64,000 bases of DNA, from the NCBI RefSeq assembly GCF_900111745.1, contig NZ_FOIJ01000003.1:434001-498000 (forward strand), read 5' to 3'. The position numbers were made by a program, and so were the translations under genes. The DNA comes from Stigmatella erecta (GTDB lineage Bacteria > Myxococcota > Myxococcia > Myxococcales > Myxococcaceae). Under the pieces are notes generated by a model. That model worked only from the letters and a program-made list of their open reading frames with translations, had not been told where the DNA came from and did no database searches. Below, piece by piece: positions 46,501 through 54,775 of the stretch; the stretch's first letter is position 1, and every line of letters starts with the position of its first letter.

Positions 46501-47643
46501 AGGCAGCGCGATGGCAAGGGAGGCTTCTCACGCAAGCGCCGCGCGCTCCACACGTGGCTGGAGGACCCCGATACCTCGAACGCCTACATCCTGTGGGCCT
46601 TGCTGGAGAGCGCAGGCCGTCAGGCCCCACGGTCAGACGAGCTGTCCCGGGAGGTGGCCACGCTGAAGCAGTCGGCGGCGAAGAGCCGCAACAGCTACGT
46701 GCTGGCGCTCGCGGCGAATGTGATGGCGCTCACGGGAGACCGCACCGAGGCCCAGAAACTGATGCGGCGGCTGGCCGAGAAGCAGAACACCGGGGGCACG
46801 GTGGAGGGCGGCACGCAGTCCATCGTGGGCAGCCAGGGCGACGCCCTGGCCATCGAGACCACCGCGCTGGCGGTGCTGGCCTGGCTGCGGGAGCCCACGC
46901 ACGCAGCGAACGTGGAGCGCTCGATGAAGTTCCTGGCGGACTCGTGCCAGGGAGGCCGCTACGGCTCCACCCAGAGCACGGTCCTCGCGCTGCGCGCCAT
47001 CGTCGCCTACGACAAGGCGCGCGCGGCGAAGCGCGCCCCGGGCTCGGTGCGCATCTATGTCGATGGCCAGCCCGTGGGCAGCGCGGTCCCCTTCACGGCC
47101 ACCTCCCAGGAGGCCCTCAAGCTCCCCGATGTGTCCGAGCTGCTCGCCCCGGGGCAGCGGAAGCTCGAACTGCGGATGGAGGGCGGCTCGGAGCTGCCGT
47201 ACTCGATGGAGGTCGTCTACCACGCGCTGCTTCCCGCCAGTTCCCCGGAGACGAAGCTCACGCTGGAGGCGGCCCTGGCCAAGAGCAACCTCACCGAGGG
47301 AGAGCCCACCGAGGCCCTCGTCACCGTCTCCAACAGGACCGATGAGGCGCTGCCCACCGCGGTGGCCATCTTCGGCGTCCCCGGAGGACTGGAGGCGCGG
47401 CACGATCAGCTCAAGGAGCTGGTGAAACAGAAGAAGGTGGACTCCTACGAAGTGCTTGGCCGCGACGTGGTCCTTTACTGGAGAGGAATGGAGCCCCGGA
47501 AGCGGATCAGCATCCCGCTGTCCCTGATGGCGGCGGTGCCTGGCACATACACAGGCCCAGCCAGCCGCGCTTACCTCTATTACACGGATGAGCACAAGAC
47601 GTGGCTCGACGGGGTGAAGGTGGTCATCGCGCCAAGGCGGTAG
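43582..47643 (+). CDS. Bacterial alpha-2-macroglobulin with thioester
   Basis: 1,353 residues from ATG 43582, chosen because a signal peptide follows immediately (cut near A-A-R-A); an upstream in-frame ATG at 43507 would bury it. MG-type beta domains begin at FVSTDKPLYRPGEQV. A Pro/Ala-rich low-complexity stretch (about 565-620) sits where a bait-like region could lie. The thioester G-C-F-E-Q is at Cys878-Gln881, followed by an alpha/alpha toroid and a receptor-like domain. Such proteins trap attacking proteases at the cell surface. No pbpC partner is adjacent, unlike enterobacterial loci. No lipobox, so probably periplasmic or secreted. Confidence 0.9.
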   Translation: MLFSLPPRALLTLLALGLTVPALLPSVLAARASPDTLGGPTRHLTFVSTDKPLYRPGEQVLARGLMLEAHSRKPYAGTGQATVEIRGPKGDVITSAQVQVQDAVWGFQWPIPEGMAGGEYTLKVTFPWQGDAPAERKFDVRAYRAPRLKSQIEFLRDGYGPGDTVTATLDVKRAEGGVPAGAKVTATALVDGISVAQVPGTVNAQGLCTVRFTLPKTIERGEGTLAFAIEDGGVVETAAKTLPILLQTLDIALYPEGGELVAGLPSRVYFQARTPAQKPADLVGVVINAATGQEVSRVRSEHEGRGRFELTPQPGVAYALRIDEPSGIRKTFPLPAVKTLGATLRASEDVIPAGKPVSLSVALAGTARAKLTLSQRAVEVASANVGPQGTVTLDPKGADGVLVATLWAPDGRPLAERLVFRQPAKALTVELRPDKQGYVPGDTVRLTARTTQDGKPVSALVMLTVTDDAVLELIEKRDQAPSLPVMVLLEPEVQELADAQVYFDEKNPKAQAAVDLLLGTQGWRRFALAHPEQFLSQHGDAAQRALAIRVQAVPTPTAMPEALFGGAAPQAVAQAAPLPPPAAPLPVAAAPPPAAAAPPREAKRDLAAAKPVLNRVERRARPVLQDELMAEKQAWQPPVVYLREYAHTVRPGRKPGDRVDFTETLYWNAGVRTDAQTGEARVSFALNDSVTTFKAFAGAVGASGALGATVADLESVQPFYAEPKLPLEVTSGDVIQLPVALVNGTAAPLRGASVKAHLTGDVRVSSVGTVDLAAKERARRLIELKIGQESKPLALTLTATAGDYTDTVTRTLAIQPKGFPLRASFGGLLSAQNPAVHTVNLPDNMVRGSVKPSITVYPTPLANLTESLARLIQEPSGCFEQTSSTTYPMTMAQQYFQSHSGVDPKLVASAREKLDAGYKRLTGFECPDKGYEWFGENPGHEALTAFGLLHFTDMQQVREVDAAMLERTRAWLLRQRDGKGGFSRKRRALHTWLEDPDTSNAYILWALLESAGRQAPRSDELSREVATLKQSAAKSRNSYVLALAANVMALTGDRTEAQKLMRRLAEKQNTGGTVEGGTQSIVGSQGDALAIETTALAVLAWLREPTHAANVERSMKFLADSCQGGRYGSTQSTVLALRAIVAYDKARAAKRAPGSVRIYVDGQPVGSAVPFTATSQEALKLPDVSELLAPGQRKLELRMEGGSELPYSMEVVYHALLPASSPETKLTLEAALAKSNLTEGEPTEALVTVSNRTDEALPTAVAIFGVPGGLEARHDQLKELVKQKKVDSYEVLGRDVVLYWRGMEPRKRISIPLSLMAAVPGTYTGPASRAYLYYTDEHKTWLDGVKVVIAPRR

Positions 47644-47677
47644 GCCCCGGGGAGACAGCTATGATGGTGTTCCAGAC

Positions 47678-48778
47678 ATGACCTGGAACACCACACCTCC
47701 CCTCTTCATGACCGTGGCCCTGCTGCTCGGGGCACCCCTGGTCTCTTGCAATGCGCAGACGGCGGAAAGCGCCTGCTCCGAGTACATCCGGGAGCTTTCC
47801 GCCTACGACCGGGAACTCTCGACCCGGTCGGACCATAAGAAGCAGGCCGCGAAGGCGGCCCAGGACGCCGGTCAGTTCACCGCTGCCATGCTCGGCTCCA
47901 GGGAAAAGGGAGAAGCATTCGCCTGCGGGCTGACCCGCGCCTGGGTCACCGAAGTGTTCGAGGGCCTCGAACGGCAATACTCCGAATACAAGTACGACGA
48001 TGGCATCGACGGCTCCCAGGCCGGATACCGCATTCTTCGCGGTGACGAGCTTCACGGATTCTTCCACGGCCACGCGGGCCGGGCGGAGACGGTCGTCTAC
48101 CACCTGCGCCATACGGGCACGGCCGACCACGTCCTCACCATCGAGCAGCTCCCGCGCGGCCAGGGCTATCGCATCTACCAGAGCTACAGCGGTGGCTACA
48201 GCCTGAAGGCGTGGCTCGCCACCAGCACCCGCGGCCTCTTCGAGGCGGACACAGGCGAGCTCATGGTCTGGAGAGGACTCCAAGCCGCCGTCAATCAATC
48301 CCTGGCACAGCTCAGTGGCGGACAGGCATCGTTGGATAACCTCGATGCCGTCCCCGAGAACAAACAGTTTGCCCGCCCCTATTACGAATACGTGCGCGAC
48401 TATGACGAGGCGGCGGTGCTGGCGAACTTCGAGCGAGCCTGGGAGCGGTACGGCCAGGGCCGCATCCTCACAGGGCCGGAGTTCTTCGAGGACTACCTCG
48501 TCAAGACGGCCAGGCTGGAGACGTACCTCCGCCAGCAAGACCACTCCAGCACGCCTCTGCCCCAAGAGATCTGGGACACCTGGATCGACCTCTATGCGTC
48601 GCCCTCCCCTCTGCATTTCCCGGGGCTCCCGCACAACTTCATCACGGACCTACTCCTGGCCGGCCGCGACTATCGATTGGAAGTTCTGGAGGCCGTCCTC
48701 CCGGCGGACGAGTCCACCGTGAACGCCGCCTGCGCGGCGAATGCCCACATTCTCCGGGCGTCCATCGAAGGGCCGTAA
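47678..48778 (+). CDS. Lipoprotein of unknown function
   Basis: 366 residues from ATG 47678, 34 bases after the alpha-2-macroglobulin stop and in the same direction. The N-terminal signal ends L-V-S-C-N, a plausible lipobox (Cys near 24). The mature protein is mixed alpha/beta, Tyr-rich and acidic, with no recognised motif. Codon bias is slightly weaker than in neighbours but still clearly coding. It may be co-transcribed with the macroglobulin. It meets a convergent gene nine bases after its stop. Confidence 0.65.
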   Translation: MTWNTTPPLFMTVALLLGAPLVSCNAQTAESACSEYIRELSAYDRELSTRSDHKKQAAKAAQDAGQFTAAMLGSREKGEAFACGLTRAWVTEVFEGLERQYSEYKYDDGIDGSQAGYRILRGDELHGFFHGHAGRAETVVYHLRHTGTADHVLTIEQLPRGQGYRIYQSYSGGYSLKAWLATSTRGLFEADTGELMVWRGLQAAVNQSLAQLSGGQASLDNLDAVPENKQFARPYYEYVRDYDEAAVLANFERAWERYGQGRILTGPEFFEDYLVKTARLETYLRQQDHSSTPLPQEIWDTWIDLYASPSPLHFPGLPHNFITDLLLAGRDYRLEVLEAVLPADESTVNAACAANAHILRASIEGP

Positions 48779-48787
48779 CACACCCTC

Positions 48788-50905
48788 TCACGGTGCGGGC
48801 GGTACGAAGCCGAGTGCCCAGCAATAGAAACTCAGCTCGTCGACATCCTGCTCGATGAGCGCCGTCAGCGTGGTGCCACCACCGTGGCCCGAGTCGCGAA
48901 GGGGCAGCAAAAAATAGGGGCCCCCCTGGGTGCCCTCCGCCTGGAGTCTGGCGGCCATCTTGAGCGGATCGTAGGGCGGCGCGATCTGGTCGTTCAACGC
49001 CGGCACGAAGGCCATGGCGGGATACCGGCGATCGGTTCGAACGTTGTGATAGGGCGAATATCCAGCGAGATACGCGCCCTCGACGGGATCTTCAGGAGAG
49101 CCAAACTCAACGGTCGCCGAGCTCAGGTGGCTGAACTTCGGAAAGCACAGCATGTCAAGAAGGGGGGCCCGGCAATAGACGGCGCCGAAGGCCTCGGGCG
49201 ACTGCATGGCGGTCACGGCGACGAGCAACCCCCCGTTGCTGTTACCGCGCGAGACGAGCCTGGAGGGCGTGGTGTAGCCCGCCGCGACGAGCCACCGCGC
49301 CGCCGCGATATAGTCGTCGAAGGCGTTTTGCCGCCGTGTCTTGCAGGCCGCCTCGTGCCAGGCACGTCCGTACTCGCCGCCCCCGCGCACGTTCGGGAAG
49401 GCGAGCACGCCGCCCAGCTTCAGCCAGGCCACGTTAAGCGGCGCATAACGCGGCTCCAGCGCGATGTTGAACCCCCCATAGCCACTCAAGCGCACGGCCT
49501 GACGCCCATCGCGAGGCATGTCCCTCTTGTGAACGAGGAACATCGAGACCCGCGTCCCGTCGAGCGACTCGTACCAGACCTGATCCGTCACATACTCGGC
49601 CGCGTCGAGCCCGGCGCCGGGAACATGGTACGGAGATAGACGATCCGACGCATAGTCATACCGGTAGACCGAGGGCGGCTGCACATACGACATGAAGCTC
49701 ACCCACACCTCGTCACAACTCCAGGCACCGCGGATGCCGCTGACAGTGCCTTCCCCCTCGTTGCGATTGACAGAGCCGAGGGCCGGTAGCGTCAGGTCGC
49801 GAAGGTAGGTGCCATCTTCGGCGTGGATCCGCACGCGATGCGAGGCCGCATGCGAGTAGACGGCGTAAAGCCGGCCACCAATGCCTGTAACGGTCTGCAA
49901 CGTGTCCGAACCTTCCGGGATGAGCGTCCGCCATTCCTCCGGCGCCGTCAGCGGCGCCACACACAAACGGCCGCGTGGCGCGTCGAGATCGGTTTGGATG
50001 AGCAGGGAGCCGCCAATGACTTGCACCTGATTGAGGGACCGCATGGCGCGAGCCACCGGCACGAGCCTGTCATCCGCGAGACGCAAGAGGTAGACAGCGT
50101 TGGCGTGCACATAGTCCCACTTGTAAAGCACGGCGAAGCGGCGGCACTCGCTGATCTTGACGGAGCACCAGTACGCTTTCTCCTGATCGTCTCCGAAGAT
50201 CCGGCGGGCAGGTTCGCCCGCCCCAAGCCTGTGTTCGTAAATCGCGTTCCAGTGCGCCTCGTCGCCTGGAGGTACCTCGCCCGGCTCGGGACATGCCGCA
50301 TAGAAGAACCCCGACGCATCGGGCCTCCACGCCAGAGACGCGTGGCCCGTGCCACGAGGCCGGTCAGGAAGCATCCGCCCTGTCTCGACGTCGAGCACCT
50401 GGATGACCGCAGCGTGCGTCCCTCCAATGGCCTTCCCGAACGCCACCCGCGCCCCATCGGGTGACGGCACGGCGAAAACCAGCGCCTCGCTGCTTGCCCA
50501 CGTGTTCGGGTCAAGCACCGTCTCAAGCGGTGCTCCCTTGCCCCGCTGGAGCATGAACTTGAGCTTCTCGTCGGTAGCATCCGCCTGCCAGAAGAACTCA
50601 CGCCCGGGCGGCCCGGCGGGAATCGGCGGCGAAAACCGGGCGTAGCAGGCCGAACGGGTGGCCTCCTTCCGCAACGCTCCGCGTCCTGGCACCGCGTGCA
50701 GGACAGCGCGCGTGACGGCTTCCTGCGCCGCGAGCCACGACTGGGTCTCCGGGGCATCGAGCCGTTCCAACCAGGCGTAAGGATCGTCAAACCACCTGCC
50801 ATGCAGCGTGTAGCCGCTCTCCGGATCGCGTCTCGCGGCAGGGAACTCCAGGGGCCGGCTCTTCATCGGGCCATCTTCTGCTGGCGAGCCGGAAAACCCC
50901 AGCAT
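48788..50905 (-). CDS. Prolyl oligopeptidase family serine peptidase (S9A)
   Basis: About 705 residues. ATG 50905 is favoured by GGGAG seven bases upstream; ATG 50866 would give MKSRPLEFP and is also plausible. A seven-bladed propeller (about 90-430) is followed by an alpha/beta-hydrolase domain with nucleophile G-N-S-N-G-G, acid near NDQIAPP and His in D-S-G-H-G-G. It cleaves short peptides after Pro in the family. No signal peptide, so cytoplasmic or released on lysis. GC and codon bias are somewhat lower than average for the window. Confidence 0.9.
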   Translation of the reverse strand: MLGFSGSPAEDGPMKSRPLEFPAARRDPESGYTLHGRWFDDPYAWLERLDAPETQSWLAAQEAVTRAVLHAVPGRGALRKEATRSACYARFSPPIPAGPPGREFFWQADATDEKLKFMLQRGKGAPLETVLDPNTWASSEALVFAVPSPDGARVAFGKAIGGTHAAVIQVLDVETGRMLPDRPRGTGHASLAWRPDASGFFYAACPEPGEVPPGDEAHWNAIYEHRLGAGEPARRIFGDDQEKAYWCSVKISECRRFAVLYKWDYVHANAVYLLRLADDRLVPVARAMRSLNQVQVIGGSLLIQTDLDAPRGRLCVAPLTAPEEWRTLIPEGSDTLQTVTGIGGRLYAVYSHAASHRVRIHAEDGTYLRDLTLPALGSVNRNEGEGTVSGIRGAWSCDEVWVSFMSYVQPPSVYRYDYASDRLSPYHVPGAGLDAAEYVTDQVWYESLDGTRVSMFLVHKRDMPRDGRQAVRLSGYGGFNIALEPRYAPLNVAWLKLGGVLAFPNVRGGGEYGRAWHEAACKTRRQNAFDDYIAAARWLVAAGYTTPSRLVSRGNSNGGLLVAVTAMQSPEAFGAVYCRAPLLDMLCFPKFSHLSSATVEFGSPEDPVEGAYLAGYSPYHNVRTDRRYPAMAFVPALNDQIAPPYDPLKMAARLQAEGTQGGPYFLLPLRDSGHGGGTTLTALIEQDVDELSFYCWALGFVPPAP

Positions 50906-50999
50906 GTTCAACTCCCGGACAATGGGGCTGTCCATTGATAACAGGAAAAGCTAGTATCACAGGAGCTTCATTGACGAAGCCACTCCAACGAGGAATCCG

Positions 51000-51317
51000 A
51001 TGAAGGCAACGAAGCTGTTCGTGGGCGTGATGATGACGGCGGGACTGTTGACGGCCTGTGGCGGCACGGAAGCCGTCCCCGAGGCCGAGGCTCAAACGCA
51101 GGACATCGGCGAGCAGGAGCAGTCGGTCTCCCCGAGCTGCCCCGCTGGGTATACACAGCAGATTATCTGGGAATGCCCGCTCTTCAGCGCGGGTCAGCCG
51201 CCGTGCCATTACTACTATGGAGGGTACGCCAACGAGCAGCATGTCTGGTGCGTGTCCCCCACGCATTCGTACGATGCGGGCTCGACCGGCCGTATCGTCT
51301 GTGGCGACTGCTACTGA
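51000..51317 (+). CDS. Small cysteine-rich lipoprotein
   Basis: 105 residues from ATG 51000 with AACGAGGAA upstream. The lipobox is L-L-T-A-C-G (Cys near 20). After a Glu/Gln-rich linker the mature part has six Cys (SCPAGYTQQ, WECP, PPCHYYY, VWCVS, VCGDCY), probably three disulfides. No family recognised. Composition and size resemble other short myxobacterial surface lipoproteins, including the one at 4498-4776. Confidence 0.7.
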   Translation: MKATKLFVGVMMTAGLLTACGGTEAVPEAEAQTQDIGEQEQSVSPSCPAGYTQQIIWECPLFSAGQPPCHYYYGGYANEQHVWCVSPTHSYDAGSTGRIVCGDCY

Positions 51318-51641
51318 GACACGCGGTTCATGACGTGTAGGCGGCCCCTGTCAGCCTCTGACGGTTGTCTTGATCGGACAGCAGAAGGAGAGGCCGCCTA
51401 CACGGTGTACTGGCCTGACACCGCCGAGCCGGAACGTGAAGGGCCATGTAGACGTGGGTAAGACGCCGCTCTGAAGGCAGCTGAGATCATTGCAATCTGT
51501 ATGGAATCGCGAAAATCCCGCGACCCGCGCAAGCAATGACAGCCAGCAAAGACTACCCAGAATCTTTGGAAATCAGGGGGGAGGACTGATCATTTTTTTG
51601 CATAGGCCGCTCGGCAGCCGCCTCTTCTATCTTGTAAAAAG
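51318..51641. other. 324-base intergenic region with a long-armed inverted repeat
   Basis: No convincing gene is seen. The left part holds a 12-bp perfect inverted repeat (annotated separately). The right part is AT-rich near 51585-51640 and should contain the promoter of the kinase gene. A minus-strand frame across 51351-51536 lacks coding bias. Confidence 0.5.
51335..51403. repeat. 12-bp perfect inverted repeat with 45-base spacer
   Basis: GTGTAGGCGGCC (51335-51346) is exactly complementary to GGCCGCCTACAC (51392-51403). Inside it, CTGTC and GACAG can extend pairing. It lies 17 bases after the small lipoprotein stop. It could be a large terminator, a structured RNA or the ends of a miniature mobile element. 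Confidence 0.5.
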
Positions 51642-53426
51642 ATGGGAATGAAGATCGGCAGATACGAGATCCTCCGCAAGCTGGCGATGGGCGGCATGGC
51701 CGAAGTCTTTCTGGCCAAGGTGGCCGGTCCTTTGGGCTTCGAGAAGACATTGGTGCTCAAACGCATCCTTCCGCACCTCGCGGACGAGCCCACGTTCGTG
51801 GAGATGTTTCTGGCCGAGGCCAAACTGGCCGCCCACCTCACCCACCCCAACATCGTCCAGATCTTCGACTTCGGCGAAGCGGACAACGCGTACTTTCTGG
51901 CCATGGAGTACATCGATGGCCCGAACCTGCGCACCCTCATCAAGCGCGCCATCACGATGGAGCACCCCCTTCACCCTGCCATCTGCGCGAAGATCGTCGC
52001 GGCCGCATGTGAGGGCTTGGCCTACGCCCACGATTTCCGGGATCCGGTGACGCAGAATCCCATGGGCCTCATCCACCGCGACATCAGCCCGGACAACATC
52101 ATGCTGTCGCGCCAGGGCGCGGTGAAGGTGGCGGACTTTGGCATCGCCAAGGCCGCGGGTTACGGACCCCAGACGCAAGAGGGCATCCTCAAGGGCAAGC
52201 TCGCCTACATGGCGCCGGAGCAATTGAAGGCAGCCCCCTTGGACCGGCGGGCAGACGTCTACGCGCTGGGCATCGTCCTTTACGAGCTGCTCACCCGCTG
52301 CAAGCCCTTCGAAGCCACGACGGATGCCTCCCTCATGCGGGCAATCCTCTTCGAGGAGTTCGTCCCCGCCCAGGAGCGGCGGCCGGATCTCCCCGAGCCC
52401 CTGCAGCGGATCCTGGCGCGCGCGGTCGCCCGGGAACGGGATCAGCGCTACCCGGACTGTTTCGCCCTGCAGACGGAGCTGGAACGCTTTGTCCTCTCGA
52501 CGGGCGAGCCCTTGAGCAGCTTCTCCGTCTCACGCCTCATCACCCAGCTGGGCCTCGAGCCGCAAGAGAACGAGCCCACGCCCAAGCGAGAGGACCGCAC
52601 CCTTCATACCAACGCTTTGCGCGCCATCCTCGAACCGGTGGAGCAAGCGGAGTCCCTCACGGAGCCCGCCACTCCCACGCCCGTCGGCCTCCTACGGCCA
52701 GAGGTCAAGACGGCCCGGCATTCCAAGCCAGAGCTCAAGGCGGTTTCCCCCGGAAGCGAGTCCCCTCGCCTGCCCCCCCCGCGCACGTCCGCGGCGGCCC
52801 CTCCGAAAAAGCCGTCCCCCCCTGCACCGGCCTCGTCCTCCGAGTACATGGACGACACCGCCCAGTTCGAAGCCTCGCTGCGCAGCTCGGTCCGCCGGAG
52901 GCAGTGGCTGTTGCCCACCCTGCTCATCCTGACGGCGGCGGGTGGCGGCAGTCATTACCTCTGGAGCCACGACGCGCTCCCTTTTCTGCCGGTAGCCTCC
53001 GCCGCGCCCGAGTCCTCCGCCGAAGAAACCGCTCCTTCCGCCGGCGAGCCTGACCACACGCTGTCTCCCAACCCCTCGGAAGGGCTGTTCCCATCGCCCC
53101 AGCCCATCACGGCGCAAGACCTCCAGCCCGCGCTCGCGCCCCCCAGCCCCGCGCCCGCCAGCGAGCCCAGTCCCGAGGACAAGAAGCCCAGCCCTCGCAC
53201 CGCCCCCGCGAGGAACGGACTGGTCGACTTCCGCCTGGCCTCCGCCACCCGCGTCTTCCTCAATGGACAAGATGTGGGAGTCACACCCTTCATGCCGCTG
53301 GAGATTCCCGAAGGCCGGCACACCGTCCGCTTCATCAACGCGGGGCTGGACAAGGACGTCACCCGCACCATCTCCGTCAAAGCGGGCCGGACATACGTCC
53401 TCAAGTACAACCTCGGTAAAAACTGA
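51642..53426 (+). CDS. Ser/Thr protein kinase with PEGA tail
   Basis: 594 residues from ATG 51642 (ATG 51648 also possible). The kinase domain (about 8-280) has the Gly loop around LAMGGMAEVF, Lys40 in LVLKRIL, catalytic Asp147 in IHRDISPDN and DFG in VADFGIAK. A Pro-rich, probably disordered linker is followed by one transmembrane segment near 425-445. The C-terminal 70 residues outside the cytoplasm form a PEGA domain (VFLNGQDVGVTPFMPLEIPEGRHTV). This is the common myxobacterial receptor-kinase layout. It could phosphorylate partners of FHA proteins such as the activator at 28284, but that link is speculative. Confidence 0.93.
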   Translation: MGMKIGRYEILRKLAMGGMAEVFLAKVAGPLGFEKTLVLKRILPHLADEPTFVEMFLAEAKLAAHLTHPNIVQIFDFGEADNAYFLAMEYIDGPNLRTLIKRAITMEHPLHPAICAKIVAAACEGLAYAHDFRDPVTQNPMGLIHRDISPDNIMLSRQGAVKVADFGIAKAAGYGPQTQEGILKGKLAYMAPEQLKAAPLDRRADVYALGIVLYELLTRCKPFEATTDASLMRAILFEEFVPAQERRPDLPEPLQRILARAVARERDQRYPDCFALQTELERFVLSTGEPLSSFSVSRLITQLGLEPQENEPTPKREDRTLHTNALRAILEPVEQAESLTEPATPTPVGLLRPEVKTARHSKPELKAVSPGSESPRLPPPRTSAAAPPKKPSPPAPASSSEYMDDTAQFEASLRSSVRRRQWLLPTLLILTAAGGGSHYLWSHDALPFLPVASAAPESSAEETAPSAGEPDHTLSPNPSEGLFPSPQPITAQDLQPALAPPSPAPASEPSPEDKKPSPRTAPARNGLVDFRLASATRVFLNGQDVGVTPFMPLEIPEGRHTVRFINAGLDKDVTRTISVKAGRTYVLKYNLGKN

Positions 53427-53430
53427 GCTG

Positions 53431-53449
53431 GCCGTCCGGACAGGACGGC
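53431..53449 (+). terminator. Hairpin after the kinase gene
   Basis: GCCGTCC (53431-53437) pairs perfectly with GGACGGC (53443-53449) across five bases, starting four bases after the kinase stop. There is no T-tract. Confidence 0.45.
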
Positions 53450-53539
53450 TCCATTCGCACCCACCAGAACTCCGGCCCATCTCTTTCACAATCGTGGAAG
53501 GGATGGGTTTTCTTGTATTGCCAGGAAAGACAATCTTAG

Positions 53540-53558
53540 TTTTTTAAGAATTAAAAAA
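53540..53558. promoter_or_regulatory. AT-only palindrome upstream of the DUF1521 gene
   Basis: TTTTTTAA (53540-53547) and TTAAAAAA (53551-53558) are perfect inverted copies around GAA, in a genome where such AT runs are rare. It may be a bidirectional terminator, an UP-like promoter element or a nucleoid-protein site. It lies about 75 bases before the DUF1521 start. Confidence 0.4.
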
Positions 53559-53631
53559 ACCTCTGCATAGCCCCTTCGTGCTGGGCCTCTACTGCGTGAC
53601 GAGCAGTTCTCCGTCAAAGGATGGACACCGC

Positions 53632-54720
53632 ATGAGCACATCTACGAAGGCAGGGAACATGATGCATACTTTCGCCTCGAACCAGACTCAGATGGGCCGG
53701 TTCGGCGGATTGCATCAGAGGGGCCTGAGCAGACACGAGGCGCAGATGGTGAAAACCACCCTCTCGGCGCTCAAGACGCAGCTGTCCCAGCTCCAGGCGC
53801 TGCTGCGGAAAGACAACTTTCAGAAGCATCCGGGAGGTCCTCACGCGGGGGGACCTGGAAGGCCCCTGGGCTGCTTTCCGGCGCCGCCCTCTCGCGGCGA
53901 CTCCTGCCACCCGTCCGGCAAGCTCAAGACAGACGCGAACGGAGTCATCACCACGCCCGGGGGATACCATATCCAGGCCCTGGGCCAGCACGAGTGGCAG
54001 ATCACGGGCCCCGACGGCAAGAGCACACGCGTCTGGGGAGATCCCCACGTGGCGGAGGGCGATGGAGGAAAGTGGGACTTCAAGCGCGACAGCACCTTCG
54101 TGCTGGGCGATGGGACGCGCATCAACGTCAACACGGTCCCGTTCGGGAACGGCGCGACGGTCACCGGCGGCCTGGAAATCATCTCTGGCAATGACCGGGT
54201 GAAGGTCACCGGCATTGACCAGGGCAGGGGCGTGGTCGGCCCCGTCACGGCGGATGGCTACGCTCACGCCAACAGCTTCGCTGGCAACGACGTGTTCGTC
54301 ATGGGCAAGGAAACCGACGACTGGTCTTTCCAGGGCCGGGAGATCATCGGCAGCTACAACCAGGGCGAGAGCTTCAAGCTCGGCAACCCGTTGCGCCCGG
54401 GCCTCCAGGGCCCCCGGCCCCACGGCCCCTCCGGAGGACACTCCCCGCATGCCCAGAATCACTACCACCAGCAGATGAGCCAGCTGTTCGGCAGCATGGC
54501 CTCGCTCTTCTCCGGCATGGCGTCGCTCAACGACCTGCTCTCTCAGCGCTGCGGCAATGACCCTCACTGCGCGCCCGGAGGGAATGGAAGCTGGCTCTCG
54601 CGCCGCCAGGAGCACCTGGGCCGCGGCTTCGAGGACATCGGCCGGATGTTCGACGTCTTCTCGCGCATGGAGGCGCTCACCCGCAGCATCCAGCCCTTCC
54701 GCGGGAGCTTCATGGCGTGA
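53632..54720 (+). CDS. DUF1521 (metal-ion-inducible autocleavage) protein
   Basis: 362 residues from ATG 53632 with AAGGA upstream. There is no signal peptide. A helical, Gln-rich N-terminus (about 20-65) and a Pro/Gly linker precede one DUF1521 domain (about 95-245). That domain carries G-D-P-H at 136-139, followed by V-A-E-G-D-G and KWDFK. In the rhizobial effector NopE1 this domain cuts itself after Asp in G-D-P-H when calcium is present; here the cut would follow Asp137. The C-terminal 100 residues are helical with two Cys. The gene precedes a SycD-like chaperone gene, suggesting export by a type III-like or other leaderless route. Confidence 0.8.
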   Translation: MSTSTKAGNMMHTFASNQTQMGRFGGLHQRGLSRHEAQMVKTTLSALKTQLSQLQALLRKDNFQKHPGGPHAGGPGRPLGCFPAPPSRGDSCHPSGKLKTDANGVITTPGGYHIQALGQHEWQITGPDGKSTRVWGDPHVAEGDGGKWDFKRDSTFVLGDGTRINVNTVPFGNGATVTGGLEIISGNDRVKVTGIDQGRGVVGPVTADGYAHANSFAGNDVFVMGKETDDWSFQGREIIGSYNQGESFKLGNPLRPGLQGPRPHGPSGGHSPHAQNHYHQQMSQLFGSMASLFSGMASLNDLLSQRCGNDPHCAPGGNGSWLSRRQEHLGRGFEDIGRMFDVFSRMEALTRSIQPFRGSFMA

Positions 54721-54775
54721 TGGCGGGTCCTGACACTTCTGCCCTCTTTCTCCTCTGCCTTTCAGCAGGTACCTC

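Noticed and set aside
51351-51536. A 61-codon minus-strand frame in the gap before the kinase gene
   Set aside because: No ribosome site, poor codon bias and overlap with the inverted repeat.
51583-51601. A possible sigma-54 promoter before the kinase gene (TTGCA preceded by TGATCA)
   Set aside because: The essential GG of the -24 element is missing; only the -12 half resembles the consensus.
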